A stretch of DNA of 64,000 nt from CAVXXB01 sp963765585 (GCA_963765585.1 CAVXXB010000002.1:124001-188000); one strand, 5' to 3'. Shown: positions 20,792 to 31,106, counted from the first letter of the stretch. Translations and numbers: made by a program. The notes: a model not told the origin generated them from the sequence alone.

Positions 20792-21364
20792 CTACTCGGT
20801 TAAAAACATAGTGCCGCCGATGATGAGACGAAATCCATTTAGTGATAAGGCATCATCACGCACCATTAATGATCCAAATTGCAAATCAAATTGTGAATAT
20901 AAATTATAGAAATCACCGAGATTCCATTCGATTCCAAGCGAAAGTTCCGGCATAAATAAGGTTTCTGTCACTGCTAAATAATCTTTTGATGCTTGTACGG
21001 TTACCAAACTGCCACCACCACCTGCATACATGGCGAAATCTGAAAAATGCCAGAATTCCATAAAGACGCCGATACCAAGATAGCTGAAACTAAAACGGGT
21101 CGCTTCAGTATATGGCAGATTGATGTCTGCCTTATAATTGCGATAACTATAGCGGGCATCCACATGTAAACTGTCGCTGAATTTTAGTAAAGTATGTCGT
21201 AAAAAAAGATCATAGCCGCCGCCAACTCCAAATTTGCTGCCGTATAGACTTGATTCATTAAAGCCAGGATAGATAATACCACCAGCCGCTCCGATGCCAA
21301 ATTTTGCCGATGCCGTTGATGCAAATATCAGAAATATACTCGCAATAATTAACTGTTTTTTCAT
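20792..21364 (-). CDS. predicted outer-membrane protein, 190 aa
   Basis: Starts with a signal peptide (MKKQLIIASIFLIFASTASA) and continues with alternating beta-strand-like segments (GVGGGYDLFLRH, LHVDARYSYRNYKAD, FSYLGIGVFMEFWHFS, LSLGIEWNLGDFYNLYSQFDLQ), suggesting a small eight-strand barrel of the OmpA/OprF-like N-terminal type. No enzymatic motif. It lies directly upstream of mqnA with 4 bases between, a curious pairing without an obvious functional reason. Confidence 0.65.
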   Translation of the reverse strand: MKKQLIIASIFLIFASTASAKFGIGAAGGIIYPGFNESSLYGSKFGVGGGYDLFLRHTLLKFSDSLHVDARYSYRNYKADINLPYTEATRFSFSYLGIGVFMEFWHFSDFAMYAGGGGSLVTVQASKDYLAVTETLFMPELSLGIEWNLGDFYNLYSQFDLQFGSLMVRDDALSLNGFRLIIGGTMFLTE

Positions 21365-21492
21365 AAGTTACCCTGTTTTTATTAGGTATAATTTAAAGGA
21401 GCTGCCATTTAAATGCAACTGTAGCACATGCGACAATTTTCTTTTTTAGGTATATTTTTTTAACTTAAGTATTTTAATAGAAGAAATGGGTA

Positions 21493-22548
21493 GTGGATGT
21501 GGAGTCTCTGAAACGAAAATATTCTTTTTACTCAGTTATTGTTCCCTCTTTCAATCGGGTTGATGAAATTCAGGATTTGGTTCAGTCCATAGAACAACTT
21601 GTATTTGCCAGGGAAAAATTTGAGCTGATTATTGTCGATGACGGTTCCACTGACGATACACTTTCCTATCTTAAAAAATATGCGCAAGATACGACTATAA
21701 ACTTTTCCTTTTACACCCAGGAGAATCAGGGTCCGGGCACAGCCAGAAATACGGGAATGAACAATGCTAGAGGTGATTTTTTTATTTTTATTGACTCCGA
21801 CTGTACAGTTCCGGAACAATGGTTATCAGATATTGATTCGCAGATAAACCAGGAAGCTGCTGATGCATTTGGCGGACCAGATTCGTTTCGTGATGATTTT
21901 TCACCTTTACTAAAAGCCATTAACTATTCCATGACTTCATTTATCACCACCGGAGGATTACGTGGAAAAAAAGGAAAAAAACTGGCAAAATTCTATCCCC
22001 GCTCATTCAACATGGGATTAAGCAGACAACTTTGGGAGGAGATTGGCGGATTCGGAAATCTAAGACATGGACAGGACATTGAGTTCAGTAACCGCATTAT
22101 CAAAGCCGGTGCCAAAGTAGTGTTCATCGAACCTGCGTATGTCTATCATAAACGGAGAACAAATTTCAGGCGATTTTATCGACAGGTATATAATTGGGGA
22201 GTGGCACGGATCAATCTGTATAAGATCGATAAATCAATGCTCGAACCACTACACACATTACCAGCAATTTTTACTTTGATTGTATTTATAATACTAATTC
22301 TGGGAATCTTCAGTGAATTCTTTCGCATTCTGCTGACTGTTGGGATCATATCCTGGTGTATTATTACTCTGTACTCCATGATCGATGCTTTGCGCATGTA
22401 TAAGCAAGTACTACCCGCATTAATAGTACCTTTTATCATCCCTGCACAAATATTCGGTTATGGTTTGGGCTTTATAAATAACTATATTCGCCGCGTTATA
22501 TTTGGAAAAAAAGAGAAAGTCGGATTCAAAAAGACCTATTATAAATAA
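21493..22548 (+). CDS. family 2 glycosyltransferase, 351 aa
   Basis: GT-A fold nucleotide-sugar transferase. 'VIVPSFNRVDEIQDLVQSI' opens the domain, 'LIIVDDGSTDDTL' binds nucleotide, 'IDSDC' is the DXD-type metal site and 'GHGQDIEFSNRI'-like sequence (LRHGQDIEFSNRI) carries the catalytic base region. Two or three C-terminal membrane helices (about residues 255-330) anchor it to the inner membrane. The start is GTG 21493; no better ATG gives the full N-terminal strand. It opens the polysaccharide locus and lies 9 bases before the YfhO-type gene. Confidence 0.88.
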   Translation: MDVESLKRKYSFYSVIVPSFNRVDEIQDLVQSIEQLVFAREKFELIIVDDGSTDDTLSYLKKYAQDTTINFSFYTQENQGPGTARNTGMNNARGDFFIFIDSDCTVPEQWLSDIDSQINQEAADAFGGPDSFRDDFSPLLKAINYSMTSFITTGGLRGKKGKKLAKFYPRSFNMGLSRQLWEEIGGFGNLRHGQDIEFSNRIIKAGAKVVFIEPAYVYHKRRTNFRRFYRQVYNWGVARINLYKIDKSMLEPLHTLPAIFTLIVFIILILGIFSEFFRILLTVGIISWCIITLYSMIDALRMYKQVLPALIVPFIIPAQIFGYGLGFINNYIRRVIFGKKEKVGFKKTYYK

Positions 22549-22557
22549 GAGAGAAAT

Positions 22558-25068
22558 ATGGCAAAAAATAAGAAAAAAAATATCGTCGAAAAGAAGGCGG
22601 CATCACCGGCATTCACATTGAGCGTTCTTCAGCAAAATGTTATCTTCATAAGTATCATTATAATATATCTGATCATACTACTGAAGCCCATGGTGCTTGA
22701 TGGTTTATCACCACAGGGTGTGGATGTGATCGCCCATCAGGGCGGCACGAAGCTTATCCGCAATCATGTAGAATCAACCGGTGAGCAGGCATTATGGAAT
22801 CCTGCCATATTTTCGGGGATGCCGGTTTATCACCTTCTGGGTGCAAAGGCGTTCTCTCTGGACCAGGTTATAAACTGGTTTGCAAATATGTTCAGCACGG
22901 CATTCGCCTATTACCTGCTGGGTGCCTTGGGAATGTTTGTGTTACTCAGATACTTAAAAATGATCCCATTAATTAGTTTTATGGGAACAATGCTTTTCAT
23001 TTTGATGCCACATTTCAATTCGCTCTATCTTGAAGGCCATTTAGCAAAACTTCGCGCGGTCATGTTCATCCCCTGGATCATCCTCAGTTTTCTGTATTTC
23101 CTTGACAGGAGATCACTTCTATCCGCAGCTCTTTTTGCTTTGAGTTTTGGACTTCAGATACGTACTCAACATTATCAAATCGTATTCTATACGGCCCTGG
23201 TGGTTTTTGCACTCGGTGTACAGCCATTTGTCCGGGAATTAATATCAAAAGAATATACCAAATTTTCAAAATCTCTGCTTCTGCTTGTGGGTGCACTTTT
23301 GCTTGGTATTGCCATGTCTGCACAACCATTATTCCTGGCAAATGAATATTTGCCGTACTCAAAACGGGGAAAAACGACGATCGATCTGGAGAAACGCGAG
23401 CAACAGATTGTCCAGGACCAATCTGCCGGGGTAACGCTTGAATATGCGACCCAATGGTCAACCCATCCATCTGAGTTATTTACCTGGATTATACCCAGAT
23501 TTTACGGTGGCATGTCAGGAGAAAAATATACCGGTTCAGATGTACCGGGTTTAAAAAACCGTATGATACCAGGATACTGGGGCTACATGCCATTTACTCA
23601 GAGCTATGAATATATGGGTGTGATTACAATTCTTCTTGCATTTATAGGTATATTTGCGTTTCGCCGTGAGAAGAGGATATTATCACTTGTTATAATATCA
23701 CTATTCTTTATTCTCCTTTCTTTTGGCAGGCATTTTATCTCTTTTTATGAAATATTCTTTAACTATTTTCCCTACTTCAACAAATTTCGTGCACCCATGA
23801 TGAGTGTAACGATTACCGGAACAATCTTGGCAATTCTGGCTGCTTATGGGATGCATTACCTTTATACAATTTATAAAAATAAGAACTATGAAGAACTAAA
23901 GCAGATGCTCTGGATCCCGGGTGGCTTTATTGCCGTGGGAATCTTACTATTAATATTCGGACAGGGTTTCTCATTTACAAAGACAGGTGAAAATTACGAA
24001 CCCCAAATACTCCAGTTATTGCAACAAGTCCGAGCTGAATATTTTAATCAGGATTTGGTACGCTACTTTCTGATTAGCATTGTCACTGGTGGTTTAATAT
24101 ATGGCTTTTTTAAACAGAAAATTTCCTTTGCCGTATTATCTGGTGTCCTGGTTATCATTGCAATTATGGATCTGACCAATGTCCAGGGAAGATACAGCAA
24201 AGATTTTGTAAATGCGGATAGACTTGAGCGTCAGTACTTCCAAAAAACCACGACGGACAATTTTCTATTATCAGATAAAGAGGTATTTCGTATCATGCCA
24301 CCGCCTTCTGAAATGAATTCGAACCGCTGGGCCTATTACCATCAGATCATCGGTGGCTATTCACCAATTAAGATGTATGCTGTGGAAGAAATAATGCAGA
24401 ATTGCCTTAACAAAAGTACCGATGGACGATTTCCACTTAACTGGAATGTAATCCGTATGCTAAATGTTAAATATTTACTACTGAAACAAAAAGTGGCAGA
24501 TATGAATCTCATCCCGGTTCATAGTGATGATTCAGGAAAAATATATACCTACCTGTTGGCAAACCGCTTGCCCCGTGGATTTTTTATCCGGAAATACAAT
24601 GTAATTGCAGATCAGTATGACCGTCTGGAATATATTAATCAGTCGCAATTTGATCCAGGTGTTGAGGCCATCCTGGAGCAGCAACCGGATCAAACCATTG
24701 GGATTCCGGATAGTACATATAGCCGATTGACAAATTTTACACCAAATAATCTTGAATTTGAAGTTTATACAGATCAATCGGCACTGTTTGTTATATCAGA
24801 ATCTTATTATCCACCCGGCTGGAAAATTTATTTGGATGATCAGGAGGTAACCGCTATCTATAAGACCAATCACTCACTACAATCTGTCATCGTGCCGGCA
24901 GGTAATCATAAGATTGAACTAAAGTTTGAGCCGGGCAGCTATTATAAATATCTTACCGTTGCCGGGGTATCGGTTGGTATTATCTATTTAATTATAGCAG
25001 TTTCACTTGCAATGATGATCAGGGAACGAAAAGGATTTTCAAATATAACTAAATCACCTCCAGAATGA
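22558..25068 (+). CDS. YfhO-family polytopic membrane protein, 836 aa
   Basis: A long inner-membrane protein: a helix near residues 25-45, then an extracytoplasmic loop with 'NPAIFSGMPVY', and around ten further hydrophobic helices through residue 530, a large periplasmic C-terminal domain and a final helix near 800-825. 'NPYIFSGMP..'-like sequence and the overall plan match the YfhO family, GT-C-like proteins implicated in glycosylating lipoteichoic acid or other surface polymers in Firmicutes and abundant in FCB phyla. Its stop overlaps the next start by 4 bases (ATGA), indicating translational coupling in an operon. Confidence 0.85.
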   Translation: MAKNKKKNIVEKKAASPAFTLSVLQQNVIFISIIIIYLIILLKPMVLDGLSPQGVDVIAHQGGTKLIRNHVESTGEQALWNPAIFSGMPVYHLLGAKAFSLDQVINWFANMFSTAFAYYLLGALGMFVLLRYLKMIPLISFMGTMLFILMPHFNSLYLEGHLAKLRAVMFIPWIILSFLYFLDRRSLLSAALFALSFGLQIRTQHYQIVFYTALVVFALGVQPFVRELISKEYTKFSKSLLLLVGALLLGIAMSAQPLFLANEYLPYSKRGKTTIDLEKREQQIVQDQSAGVTLEYATQWSTHPSELFTWIIPRFYGGMSGEKYTGSDVPGLKNRMIPGYWGYMPFTQSYEYMGVITILLAFIGIFAFRREKRILSLVIISLFFILLSFGRHFISFYEIFFNYFPYFNKFRAPMMSVTITGTILAILAAYGMHYLYTIYKNKNYEELKQMLWIPGGFIAVGILLLIFGQGFSFTKTGENYEPQILQLLQQVRAEYFNQDLVRYFLISIVTGGLIYGFFKQKISFAVLSGVLVIIAIMDLTNVQGRYSKDFVNADRLERQYFQKTTTDNFLLSDKEVFRIMPPPSEMNSNRWAYYHQIIGGYSPIKMYAVEEIMQNCLNKSTDGRFPLNWNVIRMLNVKYLLLKQKVADMNLIPVHSDDSGKIYTYLLANRLPRGFFIRKYNVIADQYDRLEYINQSQFDPGVEAILEQQPDQTIGIPDSTYSRLTNFTPNNLEFEVYTDQSALFVISESYYPPGWKIYLDDQEVTAIYKTNHSLQSVIVPAGNHKIELKFEPGSYYKYLTVAGVSVGIIYLIIAVSLAMMIRERKGFSNITKSPPE

Positions 25069-26366
25069 TGAAAAAAGTTCTGATCATTACCTATTATTGG
25101 CCGCCGGCTGGCGGACCAGGTGTACAAAGGGTATTAAAATTTGCAAAATTCCTGCCTGCATTTGGATGGCAACCGCTAATCCTGACTGTTAAAGACGGTG
25201 AATTTCCGGCAATCGATGATAGTCTGATTTCTGAGGTTGACCCCAGTCTTGATATATTCAGAACAAAAAGTATTGAACCGTTTGATCTGTTTAAAAAATT
25301 AACCGGTAGAAAAAAAGATGATACAATATCTACATATTTCTTAGCAGAAAAAAAGAGTAAAAGTTTTTCTGAATCTCTCCTGAAATGGCTGCGTATTAAT
25401 GTCGTATTACCAGATGCAAAAATTGGCTGGTTACCTTTTGCGGTCAAAGAAGGTGTCAGAATTGTGAAAGAACAAAACATCGATCTGATCTTTTCTTCCT
25501 CGCCTCCACATACAGTACAACTTATTGCTGCAAAAATCGCAAAAAAAACCGGCATTAAATGGATAACTGATTTTCGAGACCCCTGGTTGGAAATAGTTTA
25601 TTATCAAAATTTAAAGCGATTTTTTATTTCTTATAAAATTGATCGCTGGCTGGAAAACAAAGTATTAAAACAGTCAAACCGGGTTATTTGCATTAGTGAT
25701 TCCATCAGTGACCTTTTCCGGACGAAACTCAATCAGGATAAATATACAGTGATCCCAAATGGATTCGATCCTGGCGATTTTGAATCGATCCTGTACGAAA
25801 AGGAAGATATCTTCACCATCACATATACCGGGGTTCTGGCCGATGAACGTATCCCCTATGCGTTGATCCCGGCATTAAAGAAGATGCAGGACGAGAAAAT
25901 GAAATTCCGGCTTCGCCTGGTCGGCACAGTGTGTTCTAAATTTATCCGGTTGCTAAAAGAGAATAACCTGTTTGATCAAACTGAATTTACCGGCTATGTA
26001 CCACATGATCAGGCAATAGGATATTTACTGAGTTCTGCGATCCTGCTGCTTGTAATTGATGATGTGCCCGATAACCGTGGCTTTCTCTCCGGAAAAATAT
26101 TTGATTACCTGGGCAGTAAAGTACCTGTCCTGGCTTTTGGACCAGTCGATGGAGATGCAGCAAAAATTCTTGCTGAAACGTCGAGTGGTATCATGCTTGA
26201 CTATAATGATCATTCAGCTGCCTATAAATGGATAACAAAAATTTATTCACAATGGCCGGATATTGATCCTGGGTTTAAATTTGATGTATCGACTTTTAAT
26301 CGGAAACAATTGACGGGCAAACTTGTTGAAGTTTTCAATGAGATGGTTCCGAATAATAAAGATTGA
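25065..26366 (+). CDS. family 4-like glycosyltransferase, 433 aa
   Basis: GT-B fold. The N-terminal domain starts 'MMKKVLIITYYWPPAGGPGVQR', the usual glycine-rich opening of this group; the linker region 'TVIPNGFDPGDFES' marks the start of the donor-binding domain. The C-terminal Glu-rich donor motif is weak, replaced by 'SGKIFDYLGSKVPVLAFGP'. It overlaps the upstream gene by 4 bases and is followed nine bases later by the C5-epimerase-like gene. Probably transfers a sugar in assembly of the surface glycan. Confidence 0.88.
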   Translation: MMKKVLIITYYWPPAGGPGVQRVLKFAKFLPAFGWQPLILTVKDGEFPAIDDSLISEVDPSLDIFRTKSIEPFDLFKKLTGRKKDDTISTYFLAEKKSKSFSESLLKWLRINVVLPDAKIGWLPFAVKEGVRIVKEQNIDLIFSSSPPHTVQLIAAKIAKKTGIKWITDFRDPWLEIVYYQNLKRFFISYKIDRWLENKVLKQSNRVICISDSISDLFRTKLNQDKYTVIPNGFDPGDFESILYEKEDIFTITYTGVLADERIPYALIPALKKMQDEKMKFRLRLVGTVCSKFIRLLKENNLFDQTEFTGYVPHDQAIGYLLSSAILLLVIDDVPDNRGFLSGKIFDYLGSKVPVLAFGPVDGDAAKILAETSSGIMLDYNDHSAAYKWITKIYSQWPDIDPGFKFDVSTFNRKQLTGKLVEVFNEMVPNNKD

Positions 26367-26375
26367 TTGTGCCTT

Positions 26376-27380
26376 ATGAAAATTTCCCGAATACGATTCT
26401 GGTTTAAACGATTTTTAACTGATGTACGCGAGAATCGAAATTTACCTGTATCAATCAGTTCGTCACCCAAACTGGATAATTATTATATTGTATTCCGGGA
26501 GCATATGATAAATTCCCGCGGAGGGAACAAGCCTCTGCAATTTGATGCTCAGGGAATACCAATGATCCACACCTATATTGATGTTGAAGACGCAAAAGGA
26601 TATTACTACTATCCGATCACAATAGGCCAGTATGCTCTGGCTGTCTTTCATGAGTACCTGATCCATAATGAAGATCAAAAGAAAGACCACTTTTTAAGGA
26701 TTGCTGACTGGTTTATCTCCTCTGTACACTTCGATGCGGTTCAGGGCGCATACTGGCTCACAGAATCTCCGAAGCCGGAATATAAAATAAACCAACCCTG
26801 GATGTCCGCGTTTGCTCAGAGCAGAGCTATATCTGTATTATTAAGGGCGTGGCAACTTACTGATTCAGGACATTACCTGGACTTAGCAGAATCTGCACTG
26901 ATCCCGTTTACAAAAGATATTCAGAACGGTGGTGTGGCAGCCCACCTGGACAATGATCACCCCTTCTATGAAGAATATGTGGCTGATGAGCCTACAATGG
27001 TACTTGACGGGCATATGTTTGCACTGTTTGGAATCAATGATTTTATCAGATCCGTCCCATCCGACCGACCATCCTTAAACCTGGCCACAAAAATATTCAA
27101 TCGCGGAATTGATAGTTTACTGTATTGGCTGCCCGAGTATGATCTGGGGTATTGGCTCAGGTTTAACCTGTGTGGAATGGATCATTATCCCAAAATTGAT
27201 CCCTGTACTATCGGCTATCTGCGCTTGGCCTGTACCCAGCTTGAAATTTTACATAAGATAACAGAAAACAAAGAGTTAGGTACTTATGCATCAAAATTCA
27301 GATCATATGATCGCTTTATCAATTATCTGCGTATGTATAAATTAAAATATCCAGCACTAAAGAAACTTAACAGGGTATGA
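26376..27380 (+). CDS. D-glucuronyl C5-epimerase C-terminal domain protein, 334 aa
   Basis: The sequence matches the alpha/alpha barrel C-terminal domain of heparan glucuronyl C5-epimerases: 'YYYYPITIGQYALAVFHEYL', 'GAYWLTESPKPEYKINQPWMSAFAQSRAISVLLRA', 'EPTMVLDGHMFALFGINDF' and 'DLGYWLRFNL' with a conserved Tyr-rich active cleft. I prefer ATG 26376 over the TTG at 26367. By homology it may epimerise a uronic acid within the polymer or precursor; in bacteria many members have no proven activity. It lies between a glycosyltransferase and an AsnB-like gene, a common neighbourhood in exopolysaccharide loci. Confidence 0.85.
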   Translation: MKISRIRFWFKRFLTDVRENRNLPVSISSSPKLDNYYIVFREHMINSRGGNKPLQFDAQGIPMIHTYIDVEDAKGYYYYPITIGQYALAVFHEYLIHNEDQKKDHFLRIADWFISSVHFDAVQGAYWLTESPKPEYKINQPWMSAFAQSRAISVLLRAWQLTDSGHYLDLAESALIPFTKDIQNGGVAAHLDNDHPFYEEYVADEPTMVLDGHMFALFGINDFIRSVPSDRPSLNLATKIFNRGIDSLLYWLPEYDLGYWLRFNLCGMDHYPKIDPCTIGYLRLACTQLEILHKITENKELGTYASKFRSYDRFINYLRMYKLKYPALKKLNRV

Positions 27381-27387
27381 TAGTATT

Positions 27388-29319
27388 ATGTGTGGTATTT
27401 GTGGAATAATTGAGCCGGGCAAAAATAACCGGAGTGTAGTTAAAATGATGTGTGATATGATTGCACACCGTGGGCCGGACAGTGATGGTATCTATCAGGA
27501 TGATGATATTTTTCTCGGCCATCGCCGCCTGTCCATTATCGATTTGAACACCGGTGATCAGCCCATATACAATGAGGATAAAACGATTGTTGTCGTTTTT
27601 AACGGCGAAATCTATAATTTTAAATCAATCCGGGATCGTCTCGAAAAAAAAGGACATAAATTTTACACTCAATCAGACACGGAAATTCTGGTTCATGGTT
27701 ATGAAGAATACGGCTTCTCCTTTTTGCAAGACCTAAATGGCATTTTTTCTTTTGCACTCTATGATAAAAATAAAAGAAGACTGGTTCTGGTAAGGGATCA
27801 TTTTGGTATAAAACCTCTGCATTATTATTTTAAAAATGGCAAATTTATTTTTGCCTCAGAACAAAAGGCCATCCTGGTAAACAAAGACGTACCCCGGCGA
27901 ATTAATCTCGATGCACTCCACTGCCAGATAAACCTTCGGTATAATCAGTCACAAGAAACTCTCTTTAAGGATATCTATCGCGTTCCGCCAGGCCACTATC
28001 TGATATGGGAATCAGGAAATATTTCAATCAAGCCTTATTATTCATTGGAGCCACAACCTGACAGCACTTTGAGAGAAACTCAGGTAATTGACGGACTTCG
28101 CGTGCAATTGCAAGCTGCAATTAAAAGCCAGTTGCTCAGTGACGTTCCGATTGGTGTCTATCTTTCCGGTGGTATGGATTCATCTTCGATAGTCGCTATG
28201 ATGGACAAATGCGGCGAAAAAAAAATAAATACATTCACCCTGGGATTTAATGAAGAAACCGATGAATTTCCCGATGCTGAATTGATCGCGAAACAATTCA
28301 ACACTAATCACCATACCACTGCGTTATCCATGGATCCGTTAAATCAGTTTCCGCAAGTTATATGGCATGCCGAGGAACCAAAAATCAATCTGCTTCAGGG
28401 ATTCAATATGTCAAATTTTGTAACACCGGACTATAAGGTAATTCTTGGCGGGCTTGGCGGAGATGAATTATTCATCGGATATGATATATACAAATTTATC
28501 AATTTTGTCCATCCACTGTTCAGGAGAACACCCGGATGGATTCAAAATAAGATAATGGATCCGTTGAGTGCTGGACTGTTTTCAATGCAAAGCATGAGTG
28601 GCCATCTGCGTACGGATGAGTATCGCCGGGGTTTACAAATGCTGCTTTCGGTTGGGGATTTACAAAAATACTACCTCATATTGCGTAATTGCTGGGATTA
28701 CGACCAAAATTTTTACAAACAAATTTATCACCCGGGATTAGCTGTTTCTCAAATAACACCGGTTCGTGAATATTTTACGCCACTTTTTGAAAAGGTTAAA
28801 CACCTACCTGCAGTAGATGCGGTGGCCTATGTTGAATTTCACTCAAAAATGGTAAATGACTATCTGTTAGTTGACGACCGTATGTCCATGGCACATTCCG
28901 TAGAATTACGTGTACCATTTTTAGACAAGGACCTGGTCGAGTATATGTTTCAGGTGCCAACCCACATGAAGATCCAGAATAATACTACCAAGTATTTGTT
29001 CCGGGAAGCGATGCGATCTCATCTTCCCGATCGAATCATCGATAAGAAGAAGTGGGGATTCACTGTAAATCCATTTGAACAATTTAAAAAAGATCTGAAA
29101 TTCATTTCGGAAAAAATACTTACCCAAAATTATATCGAAGAACAGGGTATCTTTAATTATGCGTATTTGAGAAAAATAATGGACTACCCTGCCCATCCGC
29201 GTATGCGCTGGCACTATAATTACCTATGGATAGTGCTTGGTCTGGCAATCTGGGAGAAGATGTATATCAGTTCGGATAATTTTATTCATAGAAAGTTTAA
29301 TTTGGAAGAGTATTTTTAG
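27388..29319 (+). CDS. asnB: asparagine synthase (glutamine-hydrolysing), AsnB type
   Basis: A 643-residue amidotransferase. The N-terminal Ntn glutaminase begins MCGICGI with catalytic Cys2 and contains 'MIAHRGPDSDG' and 'NGEIYNF'. The synthetase half has the PP-loop 'LSGGMDSS' near residue 259 and 'GGLGGDELFIGY'. AsnB paralogues in polysaccharide clusters often amidate a uronic acid or other carboxyl-bearing sugar rather than make asparagine; that role is inferred here from context. The gene closes the first half of the locus (21.5-29.3 kb), and a phrase-repeat spacer separates it from the second half. Confidence 0.93.
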   Translation: MCGICGIIEPGKNNRSVVKMMCDMIAHRGPDSDGIYQDDDIFLGHRRLSIIDLNTGDQPIYNEDKTIVVVFNGEIYNFKSIRDRLEKKGHKFYTQSDTEILVHGYEEYGFSFLQDLNGIFSFALYDKNKRRLVLVRDHFGIKPLHYYFKNGKFIFASEQKAILVNKDVPRRINLDALHCQINLRYNQSQETLFKDIYRVPPGHYLIWESGNISIKPYYSLEPQPDSTLRETQVIDGLRVQLQAAIKSQLLSDVPIGVYLSGGMDSSSIVAMMDKCGEKKINTFTLGFNEETDEFPDAELIAKQFNTNHHTTALSMDPLNQFPQVIWHAEEPKINLLQGFNMSNFVTPDYKVILGGLGGDELFIGYDIYKFINFVHPLFRRTPGWIQNKIMDPLSAGLFSMQSMSGHLRTDEYRRGLQMLLSVGDLQKYYLILRNCWDYDQNFYKQIYHPGLAVSQITPVREYFTPLFEKVKHLPAVDAVAYVEFHSKMVNDYLLVDDRMSMAHSVELRVPFLDKDLVEYMFQVPTHMKIQNNTTKYLFREAMRSHLPDRIIDKKKWGFTVNPFEQFKKDLKFISEKILTQNYIEEQGIFNYAYLRKIMDYPAHPRMRWHYNYLWIVLGLAIWEKMYISSDNFIHRKFNLEEYF

Positions 29320-29513
29320 GCACTTTGCACTGGATGCCGGATGCGGGTACTCGGCGCGGGGTGCTGGGTACTGGAATCTGTAAACTGGACACAGGATACT
29401 AATTTTGTCCCTTGTATACTCGCTACTCACTACTCACTTTAACTAATTTTCTATTTTATACTTGTTTTCGAATAACTTTTAATATATATTTTGAGTAAAT
29501 TTATTACTCAATA
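29320..29513. other. phrase-repeat spacer between two halves of the glycan locus
   Basis: No gene. From 29331 to 29445 there are loose repeats of GGATGC, GGGTACT, ACTGGA and later CTCGCTACTCACTACTCAC. The last phrase also occurs upstream of ygiQ (around 6335) and near 46330. Confidence 0.55.
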
Positions 29514-30040
29514 ATGCTAAATTCAATTATTACATCTCAGACACGGATCAAACTTTTACTCAAATTTTTTCTTAATCCCAGTACATCGGGATATTTACGC
29601 CAGCTGGCAACAGAATTCAGTGAATCGACCAATGGAATTCGTGTAGAACTGAATAAACTGGCAGATGCAAAAATTCTCAATTGGGAAACCCAGGGGCGTA
29701 ATAAGTATTTCAGCGCTAATATCACCATCCATTATTTGAGGATATCCGGAATATCGTACTAAAATCTACTGGTATTGACAAGGTACTTTCAAATATAATC
29801 AATAAACTGGGAAATATAAACCTGGCATTTATCCGTGGTGATTACGCTATCGGTATCGATAGCGGGCTGATTGATCTGGTAATAGTTGGAAAAGATATTA
29901 ATACTTCGGAAATTAACCGGGTAATCAATAAAACTGAAAAACTGATAGATCGAAAAATTTCAGTACTTGTTCTTGACTCAGAAGAATTCAAAAAACTCGA
30001 ATTACATTTTAAAAATGATCCCATGCTAAGGTTGATGTAG
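29514..30040 (+). CDS. locus-type winged-helix regulator with nucleotidyltransferase-like C-terminus, one frameshift
   Basis: The first frame (29514-29762) encodes a winged-helix DNA-binding domain (TRIKLLLKFFLNPSTSGYLRQLATEF, then VELNKLADAKILNWETQGRNKYFSAN). Adding one base near 29725 joins it to a second frame ending at 30040 (HPLFEDIRNIVLKSTGIDKVL, ... IRGDYAIGIDSGLIDLVIVG) that looks like a degenerate nucleotidyltransferase domain. The joined protein is about 175 aa. Such two-domain regulators are common at the head of O-antigen or capsule clusters in FCB bacteria, and I infer that it controls the downstream genes. The broken frame is probably a sequencing error. Confidence 0.7.
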
Positions 30041-30092
30041 TTTTAGGACGGGATCCTGTGTTAAATTCTGGCTGATTATTATTCAGGAATTT

Positions 30093-31106
30093 ATGTTGAA
30101 CAGTACGAAAAATATTTTATTTATACATCCGCAATTCAGCACTTTTGTGAAAACGGATTATGAGATGCTGTGCAAAAGATATTCAGTTACAAAGTATCTC
30201 TATCAGCAGTCAAAGAGTCTTATAAGTAACCTTCTTAATCAAATTAAACTTCTTTTCTGGATGATTGGAAATATTGCAAATAGTCATTGTACATATATTT
30301 GGTTCGCAGATTATCACGCTCTTGTACCGATATTTATCTCAAAACTATTCAGAAAAAAATCTTTTCTGGTTTTAGCGGGCTACGATGTTACCTATATAAA
30401 AGAAATTGATTATGGATCCTTCAAGAATCCGGTTCGCGCTTTTTGTGCACGATATGCTATAAAAAATGCTACGGTGAATATGGCAGACGCAGATAATATT
30501 GCTGAAGAGGCGAAATTAATCGTTGATATCGCCAGGGTGGACGTTGTCTATAATGGAAGCGATCCGGAAAAGTTTTTTCCGGCAGATGTAAAAAAAGAAA
30601 ATGTCGTATTAACAGTTGCGGGTGGTGATACCCTGCAGAGATTCAGATTAAAAGGTATTGATTTCTTTGCAAAAATGGCTGAGATTTTTCCGGAATTAAA
30701 ATTTATTGTCGCTGGTATGACTTCGTCCGTAACTGAGTTCTTGGAAAAAACACCCTCTAATCTGACTTTTAAAGGTAAAATTGAGGATGCTGAGTGGGTA
30801 GATCTTTATCAACGGGCAAAAATCTATGCCCAGTATTCGATGCGTGAGGGATTACCCACAGCCATTTGTGAAGCGATGTTATGTGAATGTATTCCGGTAG
30901 GATTTGATACCGGTGGGATCGCCATTGCTATCGGGGATCGTGGTTTTCTGTCCGCACCTCAGGACATTGATGCGGCAAAGGTATCCATAAAAAGCGCGCT
31001 TGCAGCAGATGAATCATTCGCTGCAAGCGCCCGTCAAAGGATTATTGACAATTTTACACTGAAAATCCGCGAGGAACATATATTACACTTAATGGATGCA
31101 GATTAG
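30093..31106 (+). CDS. glycosyltransferase (GT-B, group 1-like), 337 aa
   Basis: GT-B architecture: an N-terminal domain with 'NILFIHPQFSTFVKTDYEML', 'YIWFADYHALVPIFISKLF' and 'FLVLAGYDVTYIKE', an interdomain 'VVYNGSDPEKFFP', and a C-terminal donor site 'AQYSMREGLPTAICEAMLCECIPVG' carrying the conserved E-x7-E type acidic residues. The first intact enzyme of the second half of the locus, about 50 bases after the regulator. Confidence 0.88.
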   Translation: MLNSTKNILFIHPQFSTFVKTDYEMLCKRYSVTKYLYQQSKSLISNLLNQIKLLFWMIGNIANSHCTYIWFADYHALVPIFISKLFRKKSFLVLAGYDVTYIKEIDYGSFKNPVRAFCARYAIKNATVNMADADNIAEEAKLIVDIARVDVVYNGSDPEKFFPADVKKENVVLTVAGGDTLQRFRLKGIDFFAKMAEIFPELKFIVAGMTSSVTEFLEKTPSNLTFKGKIEDAEWVDLYQRAKIYAQYSMREGLPTAICEAMLCECIPVGFDTGGIAIAIGDRGFLSAPQDIDAAKVSIKSALAADESFAASARQRIIDNFTLKIREEHILHLMDAD

